From: Siderastrea radians
Taxonomy: Eukaryota > Cnidaria > Anthozoa > Scleractinia > Rhizangiidae
Direction: 5' to 3'
Assembly: GCA_964017195.1 (NCBI GenBank)
Contig: OZ024896.1
Span: 36,470,307-36,534,306 of the forward strand
DNA length: 64,000 nucleotides
Shown here: positions 13,501 to 27,219 of the stretch, piece after piece
How positions within the stretch are numbered: the stretch's first letter is position 1
Layout: every line of letters starts with the position of its first letter
Notes under the pieces: model-generated
The model's input: only the letters and a program-made list of their open reading frames with translations
What the model was told of the DNA's origin: nothing
Databases searched by the model: none
Program-made: the position numbers and the translations under genes

Positions 13501-16500
13501 GATTTCCTTCAAATTCAAGTTGAAAAATCATAGAAAAAACGGTGGATTTCTCGGATAAAAAGGATTGTAACCATGGTCAGATTTGCTTATATTTAAAGCT
13601 AAGATATCACTGAAACAACGGTTGCATTTCTCATATACAAAAGCGTTGCAATTATGGTCAGATTTCCTTTAAATTCAAGCCCAAAACTTATTGACAAAAT
13701 GGTTGGATTTTTCAGATAAAAAAGGATTGCAACTATGAATAGATTTCCTTCAAATTCAAGTTAAAAAAACATTGAAACAATGGTTGGATTTCTCAGATAA
13801 AAAAGAAATGCAATTATGGTCAGATTTCTTTCAAATTCAAGCCGAAAAATCATTGAAAAAATGGTTGGATTTCTCACATAAAAAAGGATTGCAACTATGG
13901 TTAGATTTGCTTCAAATTCAAAGTAAAAAGACATCGAAACAATGGTTGGATTTCTCAGATAAAAAAAAGATTGCAATTATGGTCAGATTTCCATCAAATT
14001 CAAGTAAAAGAATCATTGAAACAATGCTTGGATTTCCCAGATCAAAAAGGATTGCAACTATGGTCGGATTTGCTTAACTTAAAGGCTGAAAATTCTTTGA
14101 AACAACGGTTGGTTTTCTCAGGGAAGAATGGATTGCACCTATCGTCAGATTACCTTCAAATTCAAGTTTAAAATCATTGAAACAACTTTGGGATTTCTCA
14201 AATAAAAAAGGATTGCAACCGTGGTCAGATTTGCCTAAATTTAAAGCTAAAATATAACTGAAACAACGGTTGCATTTCTCAGATACAAAAGCGTTGCAAT
14301 TATGGTCAGATTTCCTTTAAATTCAAGCCCAAAAATTATTGAAAAAATGGTTGGATTTCTCAGATAAAAAAAAGTTTGCAACTATGGTTAGATTTGCTTC
14401 AAATTCAAAGTAAAAAAACATTGAAACAATTGTTGGATTTCTCAGATAAAAAAAGGGCAATTATGGTCAGATTTCCATTAAATTCAAGCAAAAGAATCAT
14501 TGAAATAACGGTTGGATTTCCCAGATAGAAAAGGGTTGCAACTATGGTTAGGTTTGTTTCAAATTGAAAGTAAAAAAAAATTGAAACAATGGTTGGATTT
14601 CTCAGATAAAAAAGATTCCAATTATGGCCAGATTGCCATTAAATTCAAGCAAAAGAATCATTGAAACAACGGTTGGATTTCCCAGAGAAAAAGGATTCCA
14701 ACTGTGGTCGGATTGCCTTAAGTTTCAGGCTGAAAAATCTTTGAAACAACTGTTGGTTTTCTCAGAGAAAAATGGATTGCAAATATTCTCGGATTTCCCT
14801 CCAATTCAAGTTAAAAAATCTTTGTAACAATGGTGGGATCTCTCACATAAAAAAGGATTGCAACCATGGTCAGATTTCCTTAAATTTAAAGCTGAAAGAT
14901 CACTGAAACAACGGTTGCGTTTCTCAGATACAAACAGGTTGCAATTATGGTCAGATTTCCTTTAAATTCAAGCCCAAAAATTATTGAAAAAATGGCTGGA
15001 TTTCTCAGATAAAAAAGGATTGCAACTATTTATAGATTTCCTTCAAATTCAAAGTAAAAAACATTGAAACAATTGTTGCATTTCTCAGATAAAAAAGAAA
15101 TGCAATTATGGTCGGATTTCCTTCAAATTCAAGCCAAAAAATCATTGAAAAAATTGTTGGATTTCCCGGATGAAAAAGGATTGCAACTATGGTTAGATTT
15201 CCTTCAAATTCAAAGTAAAAAAACATCGAAACAATGGTTGGATTTCTCAGATAAAAAAAGGTTGCAATTATGGTCAGATTTCCGTCAAATTCAAGCCAAA
15301 GAATCATTGAAACAACGGTGGGATTTCCCAGATAAAAAAGGATTGCAACTATGGTCGGATTTGCTTAAGTTAAAGGTTGCAAAATTTTTGAAACAACGGT
15401 TGGTTTTCTCAGAGAAAAATGGATTGCAACTATGGTCAGATTTCCTTCAAATTCAGGTTAAAAAATCATTGAAACAACTGTGGGATTTCTCAGACAAGAA
15501 AGGATTGCGACCATGGTCAGATTTGCCTAAATTTAAAGCTGAAATATCACTGAAACAACGGTTGCATTTCTCAGATACAAAAGCGTTGCAATTATGGTCA
15601 GATTTCCTTTAAATTCAAGCCCAAAAATTATTGACAAAATGGTTTTATTTCTCAGATAAAAAAGGATTGCAACTATAGTTAGATTTCCTTCAACTTCAAA
15701 GTAAAAAAACATTGAAACAATTGTTGGATTTCTCAGATATAAGAGGACTGCAATTATGGTCCGATTTCCTTGAAATTCAAGCCAAAAAATCATTAAAAAA
15801 ATGGTTGCATTTCTCACATAAGAAAGGATTGCAACTATGGTTAGATTTCCTTCAAATTCAAGCCAGAAAAACATTGAAACAATGGTTGGATTTCTCAAAT
15901 AAAAAAGGATTCCAATTATGGTCAGATTTTCATTAAACTCAAGCAAAAGAATCATTGGAACAACGGTTGGATTTCGCAGATAAAAAAGGTTGCAACTATG
16001 GTCGGATTTGCTTAAGTTTGAGGCTGAAAAATCTTTGTAACAACGGTTGGTTTTCTTAGTGAAAAATGGATTCCAACTATCTTGAGATTTCTTTCAAATT
16101 CAAGTTAAAAAGTCATTGACACAACGGTGGGATTTCTTAGATAAAAAAGGATTACAACCATGATCAGATTTGCTTAAATTTAAAACTGAAATATCACTGA
16201 AACAACGGTTGAATTCCTCGGATACAAATGCGTTGCAATTATGGTCAGATTTCCTTCACATTTAAGCCAAAAAATCATTGAAAACATGCTTGGATTTCTC
16301 AGATAAAGAAGGATTGCAACTATGGTTAGATTTGCTTCAAATTCAAAAGAAAAAAACATTGAAACAATGGTTGGATTTCTCAGATAAAAAAGGATTCCAA
16401 TTATGGTCAGATTACCATTAAATTCAAGCAAAAGAATCATTGAAACAACGGTTGGATTTCCTAGATAAAAAAGGATTGCAACTATGGTCGGATTTGCTTA

Positions 16501-19500
16501 AGTTTGAGGCTGAAAATTTTTTGAAACAACGGTTGGTTTTCTGAGATAAAAATGGATTGCAACTATGGTCGGATTGCCTTCAAATTCAAGTTAAAAAATC
16601 ATTGAAACAACTTTGGGATTTCTCAAATAAAAAAGGATTGCAACCGTGGTCAGATTTGCTTAAATTTAAAGCTGAAATATCACTGAAACAACGGTTGCAT
16701 TTCTCAGATACAAAAGCGTTGCAATTATCGTCAGATTCCCTTTAAATTCAAGCCCAAAAATTATTGAAAAAAATGGTTGGATTTCTCAGATAAAAAAAAG
16801 TTTGCAACTATGGTTAGATTTGCTTCAAATTCAAAGTAAAAAAAACATTGAAACAATTGTTGGATTTCTCAGATAAAAAGAAGGGCAATTATGGTCAGAT
16901 TTCCATTAAATTCAAGCATAAGAATCATTGAAATAACGGTTGGATTTCCCAGATAAAAAAGGATTGCAACTATGGTTAGATTTGTTTCAAATTGAAAGTA
17001 AAAATCATTGAAACAATGGTTGGATTTCTCAGATAAAAAAGATTCCAATTATGGCCAGATTGCCATTAAATTCAAGCAAAAGAATCATTGAAACAACGGT
17101 TCGATTTCCCAGATAAAAAGGATTGCAACTGTGCTCGGATTTGCTTAAGTTCCAGGCTGAAAAATCTTTGAAACAACTGATGGTTTTCTCAGAGAAAAAT
17201 GGATTGCAAATATTCTGGGATTTCCTTCCAATTTAAGTTAAAAAATCATTGTAACAATGGTGGGATTTCTCACATAAAAAAGGATTCCAACCATGGTCAG
17301 ATTTCCTTAAATTTAAAGCTGAAATATCACTGAAACAACGGTTGCGTTTCTCAGATACAAACAGGTTGCAATTATGGTCAGATTTCCTTTAAATTCAAGC
17401 CCAAATATTATTGAAGAAATGGCTGGATTTCTCAGATAAAAAAGGATTGCAACTATTTATATATTTCCTTGAAATTCAAAGTAAAAAACATTGAAACAAT
17501 TGTTGCATTTCTCATATCAAAAAGAAATGAAATTATGGTCGGATTTCCTTCAAATTCAAGCCAAAAAATCATTGAAAAAATTGTTGGATTTCTCAGATGA
17601 AAAAGGATTGCAACCATCGTTAGATTTCCTTCAAATTCAAAGTAAAAAAACATCGAAACAATGGTTGGATTTTTCAGATAAAAAATGATTGCTATTATGG
17701 TCAGATTGCCATCAAATTCAAGCAAAAGAATCATTGAAACAACGGTTGGATTTCCCAGATAAAAAAGGATTGCAACTATGGTCGGATTTGCTTAACTTAA
17801 AGGCTTCAAAATCTTTGAAGCAATGGTTGGTTATCTCAGAGAAAAATGGATTGCAACTATGGTCAGATTTCCTTCAAATTCAAGTTAAAAAATCATTGAA
17901 ACAACTGTGGGATTTCTCAGATAAGAAAGGATTGCAACCATGGTCAGATTTGCTTAAATTTAAAGCTGAAATATCACTGAAACAACGATTGCATTTCTCA
18001 GATACAAAAGCGTTCCAATTATGGTCAGATTGCCATTAAACTCAAGCAAAAGAATCATTGAAACAACGGTTGGATTTCCCAGATAAAAAAGGTTGCCACT
18101 ATGGTCGGATTTGCTTAAGTTTGAGGCTGAAAAATCTTTGAAACAACGGTTGGTTTTTTAGTGAAAAATGGATTCCAACTATCTTGAGATTTCCTTTAAA
18201 AAAAGCTAAAAAATCATTGAAACAATGGTGGGATTTCTCACATAAAAAAGGTTTGCAACCGTGGTCAGATTTGCTTAAATTTAAAGCTGAAATTTCACTG
18301 CAACAACGGTTGCATTTCTCAGATACAAAAGCACTGCAATTATGGTCAGGTTTCCTTTAAATTCAAGCCAAAAATTATTTAAAAATGGTTGGATTTCACA
18401 GATAAAAAAGGATTGCAAGTACGGTTAGATTTGCTTCAAATTTAAAGTAAAAAAACATTTTAACAACAGTTGAATTCCTCGGATACAAAAGCGTTGCAAT
18501 TATGGTCAGATTTCCTTCAAATTCAAGCCAAAAAATCATTGAAAATATGGTTGGATTTCTCAGATAAAAAAGGATTGCAACTATGGTTAGATTTGCTTCA
18601 AATTCAAAGTAAAAAACATTGAAACAATGGTTGGATTTTTCAGATAAAAAAGGATTGCAATGATGGTCAGATTTCTATTAAATTCAAGCAAAAGAATCAT
18701 TAAACAACGGTTAGATTTCACAGATAAAAAGGATTGCAACTATGGTCGGATTTTCTTAAGTTTGAGGCTGAAAAATCTTTGAAACAACGGTTGGTTTTCT
18801 CAGAGAAAAAATGGATTGCAACTATGGTCGGATTTCCTTCAAATTCAAGTTGAAAAATCATAGAAAAAACGGTGGATTTCTCGGATAAAAAGGATTGTAA
18901 CCATGGTCAGATTTGCTTATATTTAAAGCTAAGATATCACTGAAACAACGGTTGCATTTCTCATATACAAAAGCGTTGCAATTATGGTCAGATTTCCTTT
19001 AAATTCAAGCCCAAAACTTATTGACAAAATGGTTGGATTTTTCAGATAAAAAAGGATTGCAACTATGAATAGATTTCCTTCAAATTCAAGTTAAAAAAAC
19101 ATTGAAACAATGGTTGGATTTCTCAGATAAAAAAGAAATGCAATTATGGTCAGATTTCTTTCAAATTCAAGCCGAAAAATCATTGAAAAAATGGTTGGAT
19201 TTCTCACATAAAAAAGGATTGCAACTATGGTTAGATTTGCTTCAAATTCAAAGTAAAAAGACATCGAAACAATGGTTGGATTTCTCAGATAAAAAAAAGA
19301 TTGCAATTATGGTCAGATTTCCATCAAATTCAAGTAAAAGAATCATTGAAACAATGCTTGGATTTCCCAGATCAAAAAGGATTGCAACTATGGTCGGATT
19401 TGCTTAACTTAAAGGCTGAAAATTCTTTGAAACAACGGTTGGTTTTCTCAGGGAAGAATGGATTGCACCTATCGTCAGATTACCTTCAAATTCAAGTTTA

Positions 19501-22500
19501 AAATCATTGAAACAACTTTGGGATTTCTCAAATAAAAAAGGATTGCAACCGTGGTCAGATTTGCCTAAATTTAAAGCTAAAATATAACTGAAACAACGGT
19601 TGCATTTCTCAGATACAAAAGCGTTGCAATTATGGTCAGATTTCCTTTAAATTCAAGCCCAAAAATTATTGAAAAAATGGTTGGATTTCTCAGATAAAAA
19701 AAAGTTTGCAACTATGGTTAGATTTGCTTCAAATTCAAAGTAAAAAAACATTGAAACAATTGTTGGATTTCTCAGATAAAAAAAGGGCAATTATGGTCAG
19801 ATTTCCATTAAATTCAAGCAAAAGAATCATTGAAATAACGGTTGGATTTCCCAGATAGAAAAGGGTTGCAACTATGGTTAGGTTTGTTTCAAATTGAAAG
19901 TAAAAAAAAATTGAAACAATGGTTGGATTTCTCAGATAAAAAAGATTCCAATTATGGCCAGATTGCCATTAAATTCAAGCAAAAGAATCATTGAAACAAC
20001 GGTTGGATTTCCCAGAGAAAAAGGATTCCAACTGTGGTCGGATTGCCTTAAGTTTCAGGCTGAAAAATCTTTGAAACAACTGTTGGTTTTCTCAGAGAAA
20101 AATGGATTGCAAATATTCTCGGATTTCCCTCCAATTCAAGTTAAAAAATCTTTGTAACAATGGTGGGATCTCTCACATAAAAAAGGATTGCAACCATGGT
20201 CAGATTTCCTTAAATTTAAAGCTGAAAGATCACTGAAACAACGGTTGCGTTTCTCAGATACAAACAGGTTGCAATTATGGTCAGATTTCCTTTAAATTCA
20301 AGCCCAAAAATTATTGAAAAAATGGCTGGATTTCTCAGATAAAAAAGGATTGCAACTATTTATAGATTTCCTTCAAATTCAAAGTAAAAAACATTGAAAC
20401 AATTGTTGCATTTCTCAGATAAAAAAGAAATGCAATTATGGTCGGATTTCCTTCAAATTCAAGCCAAAAAATCATTGAAAAAATTGTTGGATTTCCCGGA
20501 TGAAAAAGGATTGCAACTATGGTTAGATTTCCTTCAAATTCAAAGTAAAAAAACATCGAAACAATGGTTGGATTTCTCAGATAAAAAAAGGTTGCAATTA
20601 TGGTCAGATTTCCGTCAAATTCAAGCCAAAGAATCATTGAAACAACGGTGGGATTTCCCAGATAAAAAAGGATTGCAACTATGGTCGGATTTGCTTAAGT
20701 TAAAGGTTGCAAAATTTTTGAAACAACGGTTGGTTTTCTCAGAGAAAAATGGATTGCAACTATGGTCAGATTTCCTTCAAATTCAGGTTAAAAAATCATT
20801 GAAACAACTGTGGGATTTCTCAGACAAGAAAGGATTGCGACCATGGTCAGATTTGCCTAAATTTAAAGCTGAAATATCACTGAAACAACGGTTGCATTTC
20901 TCAGATACAAAAGCGTTGCAATTATGGTCAGATTTCCTTTAAATTCAAGCCCAAAAATTATTGACAAAATGGTTTTATTTCTCAGATAAAAAAGGATTGC
21001 AACTATAGTTAGATTTCCTTCAACTTCAAAGTAAAAAAACATTGAAACAATTGTTGGATTTCTCAGATATAAGAGGACTGCAATTATGGTCCGATTTCCT
21101 TGAAATTCAAGCCAAAAAATCATTAAAAAAATGGTTGCATTTCTCACATAAGAAAGGATTGCAACTATGGTTAGATTTCCTTCAAATTCAAGCCAGAAAA
21201 ACATTGAAACAATGGTTGGATTTCTCAAATAAAAAAGGATTCCAATTATGGTCAGATTTTCATTAAACTCAAGCAAAAGAATCATTGGAACAACGGTTGG
21301 ATTTCGCAGATAAAAAAGGTTGCAACTATGGTCGGATTTGCTTAAGTTTGAGGCTGAAAAATCTTTGTAACAACGGTTGGTTTTCTTAGTGAAAAATGGA
21401 TTCCAACTATCTTGAGATTTCTTTCAAATTCAAGTTAAAAAGTCATTGACACAACGGTGGGATTTCTTAGATAAAAAAGGATTACAACCATGATCAGATT
21501 TGCTTAAATTTAAAACTGAAATATCACTGAAACAACGGTTGAATTCCTCGGATACAAATGCGTTGCAATTATGGTCAGATTTCCTTCACATTTAAGCCAA
21601 AAAATCATTGAAAACATGCTTGGATTTCTCAGATAAAGAAGGATTGCAACTATGGTTAGATTTCCTACAAATTCAAAAGAAAAAAACATTGAAACAATGT
21701 TTGGATTTCTCAGATAAAAAAGGATTCCAATTATGGTCAGATTACCATTAAATTCAAGCAAAAGAATCATTGAAACAACGGTTGGATTTCCTAGATAAAA
21801 AAGGATTGCAACTATGGTCGGATTTGCTTAAGTTTGAGGCTGAAAATTTTTTGAAACAACGGTTGGTTTTCTGAGATAAAAATGGATTGCAACTATGGTC
21901 GGATTGCCTTCAAATTCAAGTTAAAAAATCATTGAAACAACTTTGGGATTTCTCAAATAAAAAAGGATTGCAACCGTGGTCAGATTTGCTTAAATTTAAA
22001 GCTGAAATATAACTGAAACAACGGTTGTATTTCTCAGATACAAAAGCGTTGCAATTATCGTCAGATTTCCTTCAAATTCAAGCCCAAAAATTATTGAAAA
22101 AAATGGTTGGATTTCTCAGATAAAAAAAAGTTTGCAACTATGGATAGATTTGCTTCAAATTCAAAGTAAAAAAACATTGAAACAATTGTTGGATTTCTCA
22201 GATAAAAAGAAGGGCAATTATGGTCAGATTTCCATTAAATTCAAGCATAAGAATCATTGAAATAACGGTTGGATTTCCCAGATAAAAAAGGATTGCAACT
22301 ATGGTTAGATTTGTTTCAAATTGAAAGTAAAAATCATTGAAACAATGGTTGGATTTCTCAGATAAAAAAGATTCCAATTATGGCCAGATTGCCATTAAAT
22401 TCAAGCAAAAGAATCATTGAAACAACGGTTCGATTTCCCAGATAAAAAGGATTGCAATTGTGCTCGGATTTGCTTAAGTTCCAGGCTGAAAAATCTTTGA

Positions 22501-25500
22501 AACAACTGTTGGTTTTCTCAGAGAATAATGGATTGCAAATATTCTGGGATTTCCTTCCAATTTAAGTTAAAAAATCATTGTAACAATGGTGGGATTTCTC
22601 ACATAAAAAAGGATTCCAACCATGGTCAGATTTCCTTAAATTTAAAGCTGAAATATCACTGAAACAACGGTTGCGTTTCTCAGATACAAACAGGTTACAA
22701 TTATGGTCAGATTTCCTTTAAATTCAAGCCCAAAAATTATTGAAGAAATGGCTGGATTTCTCAGATAAAAAAGGATTGCAACTATTTATAGATTTCCTTG
22801 AAATTCAAAGTAAAAAACATTGAAACAATTGTTGCATTTCTCATATCAAAAAGAAATGAAATTATGGTCGGATTTCCTTCAAATTCAAGCCAAAAAATCA
22901 TTGAAAAAATTGTTGGATTTCTCAGATGAAAAAGGATTGCAACCATCGTTAGATTTCCTTAAATTCAAAGTAAAAAAACATCGAAACAATGGTTGGATTT
23001 CTCAGATAAAAAATGATTGCTATTATGGTCAGATTGCCATCAAATTCAAGCAAAAGAATCATTGAAACAACGGTTGGATTTCCCAGATAAAAAAGGATTG
23101 CAACTATGGTCGGATTTGCTTAAGTTAAAGGCTTCAAAATCTTTGAAACAATGGTTGGTTATCTCAGAGAAAAATGGATTGCAACTATGGTCAGATTTCC
23201 TTCAAATTCAAGTTAAAAAATCATTGAAACAACTGTGGGATTTCTCCGATAAGAAAGGATTGCAACCATGGTCAGATTTGCTTAAATTTAAAGCTGAAAT
23301 ATCACTGAAACAACGGTTGCATTTCTCAGATACAAAAGCGTTCCAATTATGGTCAGATTGCCATTAAACTCAAGCAAAAGAATCATTGAAACAACGGTTG
23401 GATTTCCCAGATAAAAAAGGTTGCAACTATGGTCGGATTTGCTTAAGTTTGAGGCTGAAAAATCTTTGAAACAACTGTTGGTTTTTTTAGTTAAAAATGG
23501 ATTCCAACTATCTTGAGATTTCCTTTAAAAAAAGCTAAAAAATCATTGAAACAATGGTGGGATTTCTCACATAAAAAAGGTTTGCAACCGTGGTCAGATT
23601 TGCTTAAATTTAAAGCTGAAATTTCACTGCAACAACGGTTGCATTTCTCAGATACAAAAGCACTGCAATTATGGTCAGGTTTCCTTTAAATTCAAGCCAA
23701 AAATTATTAAAGTGGTACTGTGATAAAAAAATCACTTTAATTTTTTCTTCGGATTTCGAAACTATGTTTGTTAAACACTCCCCAAGCGAAATTATAAGCC
23801 TTAATTTTGAGAAGAAGACCGTTAATTTAAACTGCACTTTTCCGTTTTAATGGTCCGCCATTATTACACCAGAAAGGATACAATGACGTCATACACGCAA
23901 GAGCTGTAGAATGTAGTGTGTGAACGCGGCTTACAAATTATGCAAAACACGAGTTTGAGAGTGTGAAAGCTCAAAACTCCCGTGCTGCATACTAAATAAG
24001 GCACTTTCACACACACTGCATTCTAAAACTTGTGTGTGAATGATGTCATTCTGTCCTTTCTGGTGTAATAATGGCGGACTATTAAATCGGAAAATTGCAG
24101 TTTAAATAAACAGCCTTCTTGTCGAAATTAAGGCTTAAAATTTCGCTTGGGGAGTGTTTAGTAAACAAAGTTTCGAAATTCGAAGAAAAAATAAAAGTGA
24201 TTTTTTGATCGTAGTACCACTTTAAAAAATGGTTGGATTTCACAGATAAAAAGGGATTGCAAGTACGGTTAGATTTGCTTCAAATTTAAAGTAAAAAAAC
24301 ATTTTAACAACAGTTGAATTCCTCGGATACAAAAGCGTTGCAATTATGGTCAGATTTCCTTCAAATTCAAGCCAAAAAATCATTGAAAAAATGGTTGGAT
24401 TTCTCAGATAAAAAAGGATTGCAACTATGGTTAGAGTTGCTTCAAATTCAAAGTAAAAAACATTGAAACAATGGTTGGATTTTTCAGATAAAAAAGGATT
24501 GCAATGATGTTCAGATTTCCATTAAATTCAAGCAAAAGAATCATTAAACAACGGTTAGATTTCACAGATAAAAAGGATTGCAACTATGGTCGGATTTTCT
24601 TAAGTTTGAGGCTGAAAAATCTTTGAAACAATGGTTGGTTTTCTCAGAGAAAAAATGGATTGCAACTATGGTCGGATTTCCTTCAAATTCAAGTTGAAAA
24701 ATCATAGAACCATCGGTGGATTTCTCAGATAAAAAGGACTGCAACCATGGTCAGATTTGCTTATATTTAAAGCTAAGATATCACTGAAACAACGGTTGCA
24801 TTTCTCATATACAAAAGCGTTGCAATTATGGTCAGATTTCCTTTAAATTCAAGCCCAAAACTTATTGACAAAATGGTTGGATTTCTCAAATAAAAAAGGA
24901 TTGCAACTGTGAATAGATTTCCTTCAAATTCAAGTTAAAAAAACAATGAAACAATGGTTGGATTTCTCAGATAAAAAAGAAATGCAATTATGGTCAGATT
25001 TCTTTCAAATTCAAGCCGAAAAATCATTGAAAAAATGGTTGGATTTCTCAGATAAAAAAGGATTGCATTTATGGTTAGATTTGCTTCAAATTCAAAGTAA
25101 AAAAACATCGAAACAATGGTTGGATTTCTCAGATAAAAAAAAGATTGCAATTATGGTCAGATTTCCATCAAATTCAAGTAAAAGAATCATTGAAACAACG
25201 CTTGGATTTCCCAGATAAAAAAGGATTGCAACTATGGTCGGATTTGCTTAACTTAAAGGCTGAAAATTCTTTGAAACAACGGTTGGTTTTCTCAGGGAAG
25301 AATGGATTGCACCTCTCGTCAGATTACCTTCAAATTCAAGTTAAAAATCATTGAAACAACTTTGGGATTTCTCAAATAAAAAAGGATTGCAACCGTGGTC
25401 AGATTTGCTTAAATTTAAAGCTAAAATATAACTGAAACAACGGTTGCATTTCTCAGATACAAAAGCGTTGCAATTATGGTCAGATTTCCTTTAAATTCAA

Positions 25501-27080
25501 GCCCAAAAATAATTGAAAAAATGGTTGGATTTCCCAGATAAAAACGGATTGCAACTATGGATAGATTTCCTCCAAACTCAAAGTAAAAAACATTGAAAGA
25601 ATTGTTGGATTTCTCAGATAAAAGAAAAATGCAATTTTGGTCAGATTTCGTTCAAATTAAAGCCAAAAAATCCTTGAAAAAATGGTTGGATTTCTCAGAT
25701 AAAAAAAGTTTGCAACTATGGTTAGATTTGCTTCAAATTCAAAGTAAAAAAACATTGAAACAATTGTTGGATTTCTCAGATAAAAAAAAGGGCAATTATG
25801 GTCAGATTTCCATTAAATTCAAGCAAAAGAATCATTGAAATAACGGTTGGATTTCCCAGATAGAAAAGGGTTGCAACTATGGTTAGGTTTGTTTCAAATT
25901 GAAAGTAAAAAAAAATTGAAACAATGGTTGGATTTCTCAGATAAAAAAGATTCCAATTATGGCCAGATTGCCATTAAATTCAAGCAAAAGAATCATTGAA
26001 ACAACGGTTGGATTTCCCAGAGAAAAAGGATTCCAACTGTGGTCGGATTGGCTTAAGTTTCAGGCTGAAAAATCTTTGAAACAACTGTTGGTTTTCTCAG
26101 AGAAAAATGGATTGCAAATATTCTCGGAATTCCTTCCAATTCAAGTTAAAAAATCATTGTAACAATGGTGGGATCTCTCACATAAAAAAGGATTGCAACC
26201 ATGGTCAGATTTCCTTAAATTTAAAGCTGAAATATCACTGAAACAACGGTTGCGTTTCTCAGATACAAACAGGTTGCAATTATGGTCAGATTTCCTTTAA
26301 ATTCAAGCCCAAAAATTATTGAAAAAATGGCTGGATTTCTCAGATAAAAAAGGATTGCAACTATTTATAGATTTCCTTCAAATTCAAAGTAAAAAACATT
26401 GAAATAATTGTTGCATTTCTCAGATAAAAAAGAAATGCAATTATGGTCGGATTTCCTTCAAATTCAAGCCAAATAATCATTGAAAAAATTGTTGGATTTC
26501 CCAGATGAAAAAGGATTGCAACTATGGTTAGATTTCCTTCAAATTCAAAGTAAAAAAACATCGAAACAATGGTTGGATTTCTCAGATAAAAAAAGATTGC
26601 AATTATGGTCGGATTTGCTTAAGTTAAAGGTTGCAAAATCTTTGAAACAACGGTTGGTTTTCTCAGAGAAAAATGGATTGCAACTATGGTCAGATTTCCT
26701 TCAAATTCAGGTTAAAAAATCATTGAAACAACTGTGGGATTTCTCAGACAAGAAAGGATTCGATCATGGTCAGATTTGCCTAAATTTAAAGCTGAAATAT
26801 CACTGAAACAACGGTTGCATTTCTCAGATACAAAAGCGTTGCAATTATGGTCAGATTTCCTTTAAATTCAAGCCCAAAAATTATTGACAAAATGGTTTTA
26901 TTTCTCAGATAAAAAAGGATTGCAACTATAGTTAGATTTCCTTCAACTTCAAAGTAAAAAAACATTGAAACAATTGTTGGATTTCTCAGATAAAAGAGGA
27001 CTGCAATTATGGTCCGATTTCCTTGAAATTCAAGCCAAAAAATCATTTAAAAAATGGTTGCATTTCTCAGATAAGAAAGG
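10550..27080. repeat. Higher-order repeat of 5,330 bp (about 66 monomers), three copies
   Basis: Copy 1 is about 10,550-15,879, copy 2 about 15,880-21,209 and copy 3 about 21,210-27,080. At offset 5,330 I see no difference between about 10,801-16,333 and 16,131-21,663, about 5.5 kb. Four differences lie just before this run (between about 10,600 and 10,800). Copy 3 is diverged: it carries scattered substitutions, the 511-bp transposon at 23,711, a two-monomer (161 bp) insertion near 25.5 kb and a one-monomer deletion near 26.6 kb. The unit is 16 bp short of 66 full monomers and is not a multiple of three. Confidence 0.93.
23711..24221. mobile_element. TTAA-flanked inverted-repeat element (piggyBac-like MITE), 511 bp
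   Basis: The element begins AGTGGTACTGTGATAAAAAA and ends with the complement (TTTTTTGATCGTAGTACCACT). The inverted arms can be followed about 200 bp inward with scattered mismatches; both carry the segment CACTCCCCAAGCGAAATT and both carry CCGCCATTATTACACCAGAA. TTAA stands on each side (23,707-23,710 and 24,222-24,225), and the uninterrupted copies of this monomer (for example 18,370-18,390) show a TTAA-compatible empty site. A TTAA target is characteristic of piggyBac. No transposase is encoded, so it is non-autonomous. Copies 1 and 2 of the 5.3-kb unit lack it. Confidence 0.85.
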
Positions 27081-27219
27081 ATTCCAATTATGGTCAGCTT
27101 TCCATTAAATTCAAGCAAAAGAATCATTGAAACAACGGATGGATTTCCCAGATAAAAAAGGATTGGAACTATGGTCGGGTTTGCTTAAGTTTGAAGCTAA
27201 AAAATCTTTAAAACAACGG

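Noticed and set aside
23610..23837. Minus-strand open frame across the MITE border
   Set aside because: It spans satellite and transposon sequence and arises only from the insertion.
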